Shown here piece after piece: positions 1 through 7,233 of a stretch of DNA of 20,237 nt. Each line of letters starts with the position of its first letter. Position 1 is the stretch's first letter. The position numbers and the translations under genes were made by a program. The notes beneath the pieces were generated by a model, which was given only the letters and a program-made list of their open reading frames with translations, did not search any database and had not been told where the DNA came from. Source of the DNA: a virus; the IMG/VR virus record IMGVR_UViG_3300021356_000881, positions 1-20,237 of that record; one strand, given 5' to 3'.

Positions 1-758
1 TAGGTGAATGTCTGATACAGTTCATAGTAATCGAGAGTCGCAACACCGACGAGTTCATAGACAAGATGTTCACGATTCATTTTCTGAACATACTTGTCGC
101 GGATCTCCTTCCACGGCGAGAGCAACTTGTATTCGCCTTCAACAAACAGTTTCTTCATACGGCTGACAAGATATGGAATATCGAAGAACCGAATGTTCCA
201 ACCAGTCACGATGTCTGGACGCTCCTGATCCCACAGGGCAAGGAACGCGAGAAGCATCTCTCGCTCGTCGTCATACTCCCAACACTTGGCACCATCAACG
301 CGGAACGACCCAACACCGAAAGCGTGAACATCACCACCACCAAAATCCACGGTGACGGCGATGATCTTCTCGGTCGGGTTGTCGATCTGAGGGAAACCGC
401 TCTCTGCGGTGGTTTCGATGTCGATATTCGCCACTTTGAGACGATTGAAATCAAAGTCCACCTCATCGGGGAACTCGTCCCCAATGAAGTGGAAAACAGG
501 GTCCGTCACACCATGAATCTCAAATCCAGAAACATCACGATACTTCTCAAGAAACTTCTTGGTCTCGTACATGTTCCCAGCAACAAAAGGTTCGACGGGT
601 TCACCTGATAGTGTTGTCCATTCCGAAGTGTTTTGTGTGGGCAAAAAGATTGTAGGCTTGTAGGGAATCTTGAAAGTTACGGGTTGTCCATTTTGAAAGC
701 CTCGATAGAGAATCTTAGAGCCTTTTACGGCAACATTCGTATAGAAAGTTTGAGTCAT
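1..758 (-). CDS. 43: DNA polymerase gp43, family B, N-terminal part (runs off the window)
   Basis: Replicative DNA polymerase of T4-like phages; only the first 252 residues are in the window. Translating the minus strand from ATG at 758 gives an open frame to the edge. The 3'-5' exonuclease motifs are visible: Exo I is NIDIETT at residues 111-117 (acidic pair D113/E115), and Exo II is GWNIRFFDIPY at 186-196 with D193. These match the T4 gp43 order (D112/E114, then D222). The polymerase palm and fingers lie beyond the window. The ATG overlaps the stop of the preceding gene as ATGA, so translation is probably coupled to the dUTPase/Nmad1 pair. It should share their sigma70-type early promoter near 1690. 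In T4 this gene follows regA; here about 12 kb of other genes intervene. The family call is very secure. Confidence 0.95.
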   Translation of the reverse strand, partial: MTQTFYTNVAVKGSKILYRGFQNGQPVTFKIPYKPTIFLPTQNTSEWTTLSGEPVEPFVAGNMYETKKFLEKYRDVSGFEIHGVTDPVFHFIGDEFPDEVDFDFNRLKVANIDIETTAESGFPQIDNPTEKIIAVTVDFGGGDVHAFGVGSFRVDGAKCWEYDDEREMLLAFLALWDQERPDIVTGWNIRFFDIPYLVSRMKKLFVEGEYKLLSPWKEIRDKYVQKMNREHLVYELVGVATLDYYELYQTFT

Positions 759-1075
759 TCACTCCCCTTGTCGTGGATGTATGCCGAGAGCAGCACCATG
801 TAATTGATTACATCCACTATTGTATCACGAAAACTTTCATCTTCAACATGCATCTTCCCAGAATCTACAAAAGAAGATAAACGGCTCATCTTGTCAGTCA
901 GTCTCACAAGAAAGCCTTGTTCCGTCGAGCATACGCCCATTGACTCTACGCGAGTAAAATTGGCAAAAGGTGTTTTACCTCCTTTGCCGGCATAGTCTCG
1001 GTTCTTAAGAGACATGAGTTCTTGTGCCTCTTTACAAATGTCATTATGATAACGAAGAAGTTCATCGCGTGTCAT
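755..1075 (-). CDS. DUF1599 / nucleotide-modification-associated domain 1 (Nmad1)-like protein
   Basis: Small all-alpha protein of 106 residues. The pattern of a central NRDYAGKGGKTPFANF stretch, a following LVRLTDKMSRL helix and a C-terminal DTIVDVINYMVLL helix resembles the DUF1599/Nmad1 family as I remember it. That family is linked to nucleotide metabolism or base modification in phages and is distantly like MazG-type all-alpha NTP pyrophosphatases. I chose ATG at 1075 because GGAG stands six bases upstream and the dUTPase stop is one base away; a longer GTG reading from 1102 would overlap dUTPase without a good ribosome site. The gene is packed between dUTPase and gp43 (ATGA overlap with gp43), so a role in controlling the dNTP pool feeding the polymerase is a reasonable inference. 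Substrate unknown. It could equally be described simply as a conserved hypothetical protein. Confidence 0.65.
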   Translation of the reverse strand: MTRDELLRYHNDICKEAQELMSLKNRDYAGKGGKTPFANFTRVESMGVCSTEQGFLVRLTDKMSRLSSFVDSGKMHVEDESFRDTIVDVINYMVLLSAYIHDKGSE

Positions 1076-1076
1076 G

Positions 1077-1649
1077 TCAAACTCCAGTTGATCCAAAGCC
1101 ACCCTTGCGGTTAGATCCTCGATCTCTAGTTGGTGTGGCTTCTGTGTAGGTAATGTAACTCACTGAGCGGTATGGCTGAATAAACTCAACCTGTGCAATC
1201 CGATCTCCATGCGTAATCTTGAAAGGCATGTTTGTAGTGTTGTAAAGAGGGACGAATACTTCTTTGTCGTAGTCCGAATCAATCACACCCTCTGCATTGA
1301 TCAGAGTGATACCATTCTTCCACGCCATACCCGATCGAGGATGAAGTCGTGCAGAGAACTCAACCCCCATGTGAAATATCATACCAGTCGGGATCAACGC
1401 TCGGCACTTTGGACCAAGTTCGAACGAAGTCTCGGGAACATCATTGACGAAGGTCACATCGGGCATCGTCTTGTGTAGTTGATTGTAGCAATCGAACCAC
1501 TGAATCTCGCGGATGACTGCGGGCTTGTCCTCGGGTGGGACTGGCGCACGAAGGTGTGCGTGAATGTCTCGACATGCAGCCTCATTGGTGGACTGCTTGA
1601 GAGGCAAGACATTGGGGTATAACTTGTAAATCTTCATAGTCTCTGACAT
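1077..1649 (-). CDS. dut: dUTP pyrophosphatase (trimeric dUTPase)
   Basis: Hydrolyses dUTP to dUMP and pyrophosphate, keeping uracil out of DNA and supplying dTMP synthesis. The family motifs appear in order: motif 1 as AACRDIHAHL, motif 2 as HPRSGMAWKNGI, motif 3 as INAEGVIDSDY (catalytic Asp), motif 4 as GDRIAQVEF, and the C-terminal glycine-rich motif 5 as RGSNRKGGFGSTG. At 190 residues it is longer than the usual ~150, because about 40 extra residues lie between motif 1 and the LIPTG strand. I chose ATG at 1649, which has GGAG 11 bases upstream. An in-frame TTG at 1688 overlaps the -10 box of the promoter and is unlikely to be used; ATG 1637 is an alternative. It is the first gene of an early unit continuing into Nmad1 and gp43. 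Confidence 0.93.
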   Translation of the reverse strand: MSETMKIYKLYPNVLPLKQSTNEAACRDIHAHLRAPVPPEDKPAVIREIQWFDCYNQLHKTMPDVTFVNDVPETSFELGPKCRALIPTGMIFHMGVEFSARLHPRSGMAWKNGITLINAEGVIDSDYDKEVFVPLYNTTNMPFKITHGDRIAQVEFIQPYRSVSYITYTEATPTRDRGSNRKGGFGSTGV

Positions 1650-1679
1650 AGGTATAGAATCTCCACATGGTTTGTATGG

Positions 1680-1707
1680 ATTATACAAGGAAAATAAGAG
1701 TTGTCAA
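1680..1707 (-). promoter_or_regulatory. Sigma70-type early promoter for dUTPase-Nmad1-gp43
   Basis: On the minus strand TTGACA (1707-1702) is followed by a 16-base spacer and TATAAT (1685-1680). Both hexamers are perfect matches to the bacterial housekeeping consensus. Transcription would begin near 1672, about 23 bases before the dUTPase ATG. It lies in the gap between a late-promoter-driven gene and the dUTPase, where an early promoter is needed to restart replication gene expression. Confidence 0.8.
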
Positions 1708-1714
1708 GTATTAA

Positions 1715-2035
1715 TCAGGTATCGCTTGGATCATAAAGAAGAGGTCGAACACAAGGCTTGTTGATCGCTACTTCTGCTGCCGCGTCGATGTCTCCGAGAA
1801 GAGTGTTGAATACAACAGCGACAGCGTTAATGTCTGCACCAGTCAAACGACTAATACCCTGAGACTCTCTTCCGTCTTCAACGACAGAGGCATCGTTGGG
1901 GAAACCTGCACTCAAGCCACTATCCCACTTTACTTTCCAATCCTTACCTCTTGCGCACATGTAACGAAGGTTTTCGCACATGGGTCGGATGTATTCGTTG
2001 ACAAACTTAATTTCTTCTGGTCCTGTAATAGACAT
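1715..2035 (-). CDS. Small late protein of unknown function (probably virion-associated)
   Basis: Hypothetical protein of 106 residues, soluble, with no signal peptide or membrane segment. A mostly helical N-terminal part (VNEYIRPMCENLRYM) is followed by a central DGRESQGISRLTGADI stretch. I have a faint memory of small phage proteins from structural clusters with a similar 'NE..RP ... DGR ... ITGADV' layout, but I cannot name a function. The ATG at 2035 has a very good ribosome site (GGAG six bases upstream). A T4-type late promoter lies immediately before it, so it is expected to be made late, with the fibre and beta-helix proteins, and not with the replication genes that follow. A small structural, assembly or chaperone role is an inference from that timing only. 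Confidence 0.6.
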   Translation of the reverse strand: MSITGPEEIKFVNEYIRPMCENLRYMCARGKDWKVKWDSGLSAGFPNDASVVEDGRESQGISRLTGADINAVAVVFNTLLGDIDAAAEVAINKPCVRPLLYDPSDT

Positions 2036-2062
2036 GATATCTCCTTTAATTCGATACGATTA

Positions 2063-2070
2063 TATTTATA
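2063..2070 (-). promoter_or_regulatory. T4-type late promoter (TATAAATA)
   Basis: The minus strand carries TATAAATA at 2070-2063, an exact match to the -10 element recognised by the T4 late sigma factor gp55. It starts immediately after the stop of the beta-helix gene and stands about 28 bases before the ATG of the 106-aa gene, the normal late-promoter distance. A TATAAT overlaps its downstream end (2064-2059) but has no good -35. Confidence 0.75.
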
Positions 2071-3309
2071 CTAAAACACATCACCAAACTCTGGAACTGA
2101 TCCACCCGCTAGTTGAGTAAATGCCTTAAGCATCACACCAAGACCAGCAGAGGTGCTGAAGTGATTAAACAAAAGTGTATCGCCGAACGCAATGCCCAGG
2201 TCCGACCCATTACCATCGTGAGTCAATCCAAACGATGCTGCGGTAGGTCCATATCCACCTTTTGTTGACCATCCCCACCTATCCCATGTCGCTCCGAAAG
2301 GTAGACTATGAACACCAGATGTTACATTTTGATATACCTCACCCTCCCAGTGAAGTTTCCCGTCTCTTCTTCTTGAATCTGCTCTGGGATTAATTTCAGT
2401 CGCGGATCCACTTGTGTATTTGTATATGTACCCGCCTATGTCATTATACAAATTACCATAAAAGTTTCCCGCTTTGGGGTGATTCAACTCAGTTGATGAT
2501 CTTTTTGGCTCTATATCAAAACAATCTGTTCCAATATTATCAAATATATTATTTACTAATACATGCAGACCATCTCGGCTGGATCTGGTTTCAAATAGTA
2601 TTGAATAGTCATCTATGTCTTTAAATCTACAATTATGAAGACCCCCACCCCTAAAGTCTCTAATACCTTGATCTAAGTTTATAACTTCACACGCATCAAG
2701 ATTTACGCTTCCAGTATTAACGCTACCCATACGATTCGTGACTCTCGCAAAAGCATTAGAACTGCCTCTCTTTATAAACTTACAGTTTCTAAACAAGTGA
2801 CTAGCATTATCCATAGAACCGAATGGTCTAGTAAATGTTCCGTAGTCCAGTCCACCTGCTTGATCTGTAAATTCACAGTTGAGAAAGGCAGAACAGATAC
2901 TACCACTCGTAAAAGTACCCACACCACCAACAAACGCGATGTTGTGAAAATGAAACCCTTCCAATTCACCGAATGTGCAATTGGTCGCAGAGTCATTTCT
3001 ACAACCCAAGACATATTGTGTGCCGTCTTGAGCGAGAGTGGAGGAATTAACGGATCGAAATATAATGACTGATGCGGTGCTTCCGTGATTGGCAGATGCA
3101 TTTGCCTGATTCCCGAAACCAGTGGACTGTCCTATTTCATCAGTTCCAGCATCGGTGCCGCTCGCCATCAAGTTGACCAGATCACCGAGAACTAGTCCTC
3201 CAACCAAAGTCCCATCGAATAATTCAGCAACCGAGGAAAACGCATCGTTATTTGCGGTTCCTGAGTTTGCACTATCCCCGTTGATTGGATCAACATAGTA
3301 GACGGTCAT
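2071..3309 (-). CDS. Parallel beta-helix protein B (tail fibre/tailspike-like, late)
   Basis: Protein of 412 residues, probably a surface-exposed virion component. It opens with YYVDPINGDSANSGT (residues 4-18), the start seen in many right-handed beta-helix (pectate-lyase-fold) phage adhesins. The body is a run of short strands rich in N, G, S, F and C with ladder-like phrases such as NCTF, NCEF and NCKF. No lyase or hydrolase catalytic set was recognised, so enzymatic activity is not claimed. It is a diverged paralog of the gene just before it: both open with (F/Y)Y(V/I)DPxNG, followed by FSS(V/L)A and then a DGT or DGD turn. The ATG at 3309 overlaps the previous stop (ATGA), so the two are probably translated as a pair from the late promoter near 5945. 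Which virion part carries it cannot be told from this window. Confidence 0.72.
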   Translation of the reverse strand: MTVYYVDPINGDSANSGTANNDAFSSVAELFDGTLVGGLVLGDLVNLMASGTDAGTDEIGQSTGFGNQANASANHGSTASVIIFRSVNSSTLAQDGTQYVLGCRNDSATNCTFGELEGFHFHNIAFVGGVGTFTSGSICSAFLNCEFTDQAGGLDYGTFTRPFGSMDNASHLFRNCKFIKRGSSNAFARVTNRMGSVNTGSVNLDACEVINLDQGIRDFRGGGLHNCRFKDIDDYSILFETRSSRDGLHVLVNNIFDNIGTDCFDIEPKRSSTELNHPKAGNFYGNLYNDIGGYIYKYTSGSATEINPRADSRRRDGKLHWEGEVYQNVTSGVHSLPFGATWDRWGWSTKGGYGPTAASFGLTHDGNGSDLGIAFGDTLLFNHFSTSAGLGVMLKAFTQLAGGSVPEFGDVF

Positions 3310-4655
3310 GATGTTACCCTCGCTTGTTCCGTTTCTGTTCCACCTGCTGCGCCAGATGTTCCGCTGTTCAGGAATCCAGCACCACTAGATATTGCACCAA
3401 TACCAAAGGTTCCAGTTATACCTAAAGCCGATGTTGGGAAGTATTGTAATGTTACTCCATGTGTTGTCGAATCTATTTCTAGAGTTAATCCTGTAATAGA
3501 AACATTTTCTGAAATCCCACCCAAGGATCCGTCACCAGTGAACCCATTATGTATCCCGCCATCACACGCCAGAACATTCGGACCAATAGTACCAGAAGTG
3601 CAATTCTGAAATACATTTTTACGAATTGCAAAGGATAGAGGATATTGTGGTTCATAAGAAGAGTCAGAATTAACTGCGTATGCTCCGATGTCTACAAATA
3701 AGTTATTGATAATTACTGGCGAAAACTTATTTGTTGCATTTCCAATGTGTATTGCATCACCATCTATATTATAAAAAAGATTATTGGCAATATAAAGTCC
3801 TGTTGATTTACCAGTTCCCTGATCTGGAAAAACAAAACCACGGTCACAACTATAAATTAGGTTTCCATAAAAACTATCAGGGGAACTTGCGTGCTGATAT
3901 GCATCTTTCCATCCAGTGAACACGCAACCAATAACATAATTATGCTGACCATACTGGGCACCCATCTTCTGTATGCAATCTCTTGGTGTTGATACATCTT
4001 TACCTGGCCCAATAAATTCACAATGTTTAAATGAATTAGACGGGTTAACTGATGCGAATAAAGGATAGTTACCATGATTATTAAAAGGACCACTCCAGTC
4101 CCATTTACAGTTAATGAAATAGAATCCATCTCCACCACTGGTGAATGCGTAGAACTTCCCAGCATATTCTTGAGCGATATTGTTCCATGTTATGTTACGA
4201 AAACATTCACCCACCCCATTCTGATCAAAAAACTCTCTGTTGTTATTTGTAACATCCGTGTCTGCTGGATCATACGGATCCCAAAGTATTTCGTAACGAG
4301 TTCCATCTTCCTCTAAATTTGTATTAACACCGATAAATGTTGCTGGACCACCATTAGGTGTAATATGAAAATAATTGTTGTAAACATTATGTCCCCATCT
4401 AGTAACATCGGCTTCAAAAGAATAGTTGTGGTAGTTGCCTTTTGTTGCGTCAGCAGATATGACATCTCCCGTAGATGCAATCAGATAGTAAACATCGCCA
4501 GTTCCACCATAAGTTGCGGGATCTGCATCACCGTCCCAAAGAACATCTGCGAGGGAGGAAAAGGGTCCGACACCCCCACCTGGGGTTCCAGATGTAGTTC
4601 CATCGTTCGAGGCAGAACCATTTAGCGGATCAATATAAAATATTCTCCCCGTCAT
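3306..4655 (-). CDS. Parallel beta-helix protein A (tail fibre/tailspike-like, late)
   Basis: Protein of 449 residues. The N terminus reads FYIDPLNGSASNDGT (residues 6-20) and is followed by repeated short beta-strand turns (NCKWDWSG, HCEFIG, GCVFTG, NNLFYNI, NNLFVDI, KNVFQNC) that look like the rungs of a right-handed beta-helix. The C-terminal ~50 residues are G/S/T-rich and less regular, as in a capping or trimerisation region. No catalytic site was recognised. It begins three bases after the fibre gene's stop (4659) and overlaps the next beta-helix gene by four bases, so fibre, A and B look like one late transcript. Likely roles are receptor binding or surface-polysaccharide contact. Tandem duplication followed by divergence is the simplest origin for A and B. 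Confidence 0.72.
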   Translation of the reverse strand: MTGRIFYIDPLNGSASNDGTTSGTPGGGVGPFSSLADVLWDGDADPATYGGTGDVYYLIASTGDVISADATKGNYHNYSFEADVTRWGHNVYNNYFHITPNGGPATFIGVNTNLEEDGTRYEILWDPYDPADTDVTNNNREFFDQNGVGECFRNITWNNIAQEYAGKFYAFTSGGDGFYFINCKWDWSGPFNNHGNYPLFASVNPSNSFKHCEFIGPGKDVSTPRDCIQKMGAQYGQHNYVIGCVFTGWKDAYQHASSPDSFYGNLIYSCDRGFVFPDQGTGKSTGLYIANNLFYNIDGDAIHIGNATNKFSPVIINNLFVDIGAYAVNSDSSYEPQYPLSFAIRKNVFQNCTSGTIGPNVLACDGGIHNGFTGDGSLGGISENVSITGLTLEIDSTTHGVTLQYFPTSALGITGTFGIGAISSGAGFLNSGTSGAAGGTETEQARVTS

Positions 4656-4658
4656 ATA

Positions 4659-5918
4659 TCAACCCTCATAGTTTACGAACAACTGCACGGCACCTGGCAG
4701 TCCTGCACCAGTGACACCACCGAAAAGCAAGTCTCCGCTGGAAAGTGATGTTGAGTCTAAGGTTCCTCCAGTTGCACCAAATACTCCATCGGCCACGGTA
4801 ATGTGAGCGATCTGAGTCTTGTTGCTGTTGAGGGAAGCACCAGAAACTCCAATCAAATCAGAACCTACCTTGAAGATGAAACCCGTAACGGTGCCACCTG
4901 TTGCACCATCTGGTAATCTTATAGAAAGATCCGTGACAGTTGAAGCCTTTTCTACTGGTCTGATAACACCAGTTTTGGTTTCTGCTGCAACATTTGAACC
5001 ACGACCATCATAAAGAAAACCTGCAACATAAGAAGTTTTTGCGGCAGTTGACTGAAAGGTTCCATCGGAGAAGGTGATACCACCAGCATCCATCGAGATA
5101 CCCGCTCTTGCATGGAGAAGGTTGGGAACATCGTTCGCTCTGTTTGCACCAGTGACAATAATTGTTCCCGTGGAAGCATCCACTCTACCGACTCTCACAA
5201 CCTTCTGGACTAGATCAGATCCGCTACTAGGTCTCTCTAGAGTCAGACCACCGCCTGGAGAAACATAGAGTTCGTCATTGGATGTATACCCCGCAGTATT
5301 GAACTGGTCGATACTGCCACCGATGGTCATAAAACCTTCGTCGTTCGTAGAGAAAGCAGTCGATACAATACCCGCAGCAGGCATCTTTGCAGAATCAGAT
5401 GCGTCTGCCTTTGCAACAGTTACGCGATCAGATGCTCCAACATTACCTGTGATGTAGACTGGATCACCAACGGCGAGTGCTTCGTCTGCCTTGATTTTCT
5501 TCTGCTGAGGACCAACCATAGCACCGTCGAAGTGACCCTGGCCTCCTAGTGCAACATCGGTTCCGTCGAAGGTGAAGTCTTCTGATCCAGTGATACCAAG
5601 ACCATTGTGGAACAGAATCTGATTGGTGGTAACACCCGCTGCTACTGCTCCTGTGAATCCCGCGAATGAAGTGACTCCACCAGGCTCTACTGTAACAGCA
5701 CCCGTCTCTCCGTTAACACTAACAACAAAGTTTTCGTTTGTGGAACCAGCAACAGTCCATACATTCCCAGTAGTGGTTCCCCCTGTCTGTTCGCGGAAGA
5801 ACATTTTTCCATCGGACGCATTGATAGCAACCTCACCGAATGAAATGGCGGTATGACCAGGCACACTTGATGCCGTGTCACTTCTCTTCAAGAGTATTTC
5901 GTTAGGTCCAGTTGTCAT
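4659..5918 (-). CDS. Tail-fibre-like structural protein
   Basis: Protein of 419 residues with the composition of a phage fibre: rich in G, T, S, A and V, with few charged residues. The N-terminal LLKRSDTASSVPGHTAI followed by FGEVAINASDGKMFF is a start I associate with phage fibre and receptor-binding proteins. Next come repeated collar-like phrases (VSVNGETGAVTV, SFAGFTGAV, FTFDGTDVALGG) and a longer domain around residues 135-260 (VGDPVYITGN ... SNDELYVSPGGGLT). No C-terminal intramolecular chaperone motif was recognised. The ATG at 5918 has GAGGAG upstream, and a late promoter of the NATAAATA class stands about 25 bases ahead. It leads a late unit with the two beta-helix genes, suggesting that all three contribute to one appendage. 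Exact position in the virion is not determined. Confidence 0.78.
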   Translation of the reverse strand: MTTGPNEILLKRSDTASSVPGHTAISFGEVAINASDGKMFFREQTGGTTTGNVWTVAGSTNENFVVSVNGETGAVTVEPGGVTSFAGFTGAVAAGVTTNQILFHNGLGITGSEDFTFDGTDVALGGQGHFDGAMVGPQQKKIKADEALAVGDPVYITGNVGASDRVTVAKADASDSAKMPAAGIVSTAFSTNDEGFMTIGGSIDQFNTAGYTSNDELYVSPGGGLTLERPSSGSDLVQKVVRVGRVDASTGTIIVTGANRANDVPNLLHARAGISMDAGGITFSDGTFQSTAAKTSYVAGFLYDGRGSNVAAETKTGVIRPVEKASTVTDLSIRLPDGATGGTVTGFIFKVGSDLIGVSGASLNSNKTQIAHITVADGVFGATGGTLDSTSLSSGDLLFGGVTGAGLPGAVQLFVNYEG

Positions 5919-5940
5919 GGATTCTCCTCAGATTATACTC

Positions 5941-5948
5941 TATTTATC
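5941..5948 (-). promoter_or_regulatory. T4-type late promoter (GATAAATA) ahead of the fibre unit
   Basis: The minus strand reads GATAAATA at 5948-5941, fitting the NATAAATA form reported for marine T4-like phages and one base off the T4 consensus. It overlaps the stop codon of the upstream glycosyltransferase gene and stands 22 bases before the fibre ATG. A TATAAT follows at 5937-5932 but has no credible -35, so the late reading is preferred. Confidence 0.65.
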
Positions 5949-7224
5949 GTTTTGCCTTCTGTTGCTTTTTTCTCTTCATGGCTTTTTGCTTCTCTCTTCG
6001 CTTTTCTGCCATTTCTTTTTTCTTTTGATTATCTGCTTTCAACGCCTCCTGCATCTGTTGTTGCTGCTGATGAATCTCCATCAGTTTTTGCTTGTAGACT
6101 TCTGCATTTTGCATGATTCTTTGCTTTTCTGTTTCGGGGACACGATCATTCTTAAGCAATTCAACACAAGCAGCGTATCCCCGCTGAAAATCGTGAGTGT
6201 AAAAAGCACACGCAGCAAATTCATCCAATGCTTGCCATGCATATACATCACCAGAGATGAACAGAATATCTCCCTCGGGATAGTTAATTTCGCAAGCAGT
6301 CTTGGCGTAAAGATAACCAATCCTTGGCTCGTTTCTTTCTTGTCTGTGAATTCTTGCGAGTTGCCAAAGAGGTTCTGCTCTACTGGGACGCAGGGCATAT
6401 GATTGAAGATAGAGTTGAGATTGTTCAGTAAATGGCTTGTCTGTAATCGACGAGATGATTGCCATGCGATACGCAGAGTACCACTGCTCCTCTTCCCATC
6501 CACCAGCGACAACTCGTCTCTTGTAAGCCTCCATCGCCTTGTCCCACTGTTGCGAATCAAAGTACGACTGTGCAAGGTAGAACATATAGCGATGATTCTC
6601 TGGCTCGTCCTTCAGGGCCTCCTCTAGAATCTCTGCGTCTCTCGAATACTTCTGAATAGGATCCTGAGTCTGGTTTCGCTCATGACCCATAGTTCGGGCT
6701 TCAATGTAGTAGTCACCCTCTACCTTGCGAGTTTCTCTTCCCTCTTTGATGTCGCAGTCTGCATGTTCGTGAAGAACACCGATATAACGCCAGTTGACAT
6801 CGGCACCAGTCTTGAACACCTGATTACGCCACCAAACAAAATCCCCACGCTGAATGCGAAGAACATAGGAGGTAGCATCCATTACCTCAGGCCAAGCAAA
6901 TCCCTTCTCTCCTACAAAAATGAAGTCGTCTGCGTCGATGACCCACGCATACTTAGCCTTACCGTCGCAGTTTCTAAGCGACTCGGTTCGTGATCCAATC
7001 TTACCACCATGATCACCGAAGCCCTTCCAGTCAGACTGATAGACCTCGCCAGGGATTCCTTTTTCCTCAAAGAAGTTCTTGATGATCTCCTGAGTTCCGT
7101 CAGTCGAACCAGTGTCGGTAATGTCGTAGCGATCGATGTACTTATAAACAGAGTTTAGACACTCAAGGATAATGTCCTTCTCGTTCTTTACAATCATGCA
7201 CAATGTAATTTGAGGTAATTCCAT
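5944..7224 (-). CDS. Family 2 glycosyltransferase with TPR-like repeats and a basic C-terminal tail
   Basis: Predicted GT-A fold enzyme transferring a sugar from a nucleotide donor. The N terminus reads ITLCMIVKNE, then TDTGSTDGT (36-44), the classic GT2 nucleotide-binding start, and DADD (97-100) supplies the metal-binding DxD. From about residue 190 to 270 the chain has TPR-like helical pairs (AEILEEALKDEPENHRYMFYLAQSYF as two pieces, then WDKAMEAYKRR). The last ~60 residues are a Q- then K/R-rich stretch, probably coiled coil or disordered. The ATG at 7224 has GGA upstream. It lies between the aminotransferase and the fibre gene, so it may transfer the cluster's sugar onto the neighbouring fibre or onto a cell-surface glycan; target unknown. 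The basic tail is unusual for GT2 enzymes and could bind nucleic acid, membrane or protein. Confidence 0.85.
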   Translation of the reverse strand: MELPQITLCMIVKNEKDIILECLNSVYKYIDRYDITDTGSTDGTQEIIKNFFEEKGIPGEVYQSDWKGFGDHGGKIGSRTESLRNCDGKAKYAWVIDADDFIFVGEKGFAWPEVMDATSYVLRIQRGDFVWWRNQVFKTGADVNWRYIGVLHEHADCDIKEGRETRKVEGDYYIEARTMGHERNQTQDPIQKYSRDAEILEEALKDEPENHRYMFYLAQSYFDSQQWDKAMEAYKRRVVAGGWEEEQWYSAYRMAIISSITDKPFTEQSQLYLQSYALRPSRAEPLWQLARIHRQERNEPRIGYLYAKTACEINYPEGDILFISGDVYAWQALDEFAACAFYTHDFQRGYAACVELLKNDRVPETEKQRIMQNAEVYKQKLMEIHQQQQQMQEALKADNQKKKEMAEKRREKQKAMKRKKQQKAKR

Positions 7225-7233
7225 TATAATTCC

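Noticed and set aside
66-608. Long open frame on the plus strand (180 codons)
   Set aside because: It is antisense to the DNA polymerase exonuclease domain, which has clear motifs on the minus strand; the plus-strand product looks like no protein family and no ribosome site was noted.
1650-1688. Upstream TTG start for dUTPase
   Set aside because: The TTG lies within the promoter -10 region, so it would not be on the main transcript.
5932-5937. TATAAT ahead of the fibre gene as a sigma70 promoter
   Set aside because: No -35-like hexamer at 16-18 bases upstream; the adjacent GATAAATA late element explains the site better.
5875-6402. Plus-strand open frame of 175 codons, rich in L, F and S
   Set aside because: It is the complement of the K/Q-rich tail and TPR region of the glycosyltransferase; the hydrophobic composition follows from that and is not a real membrane protein.
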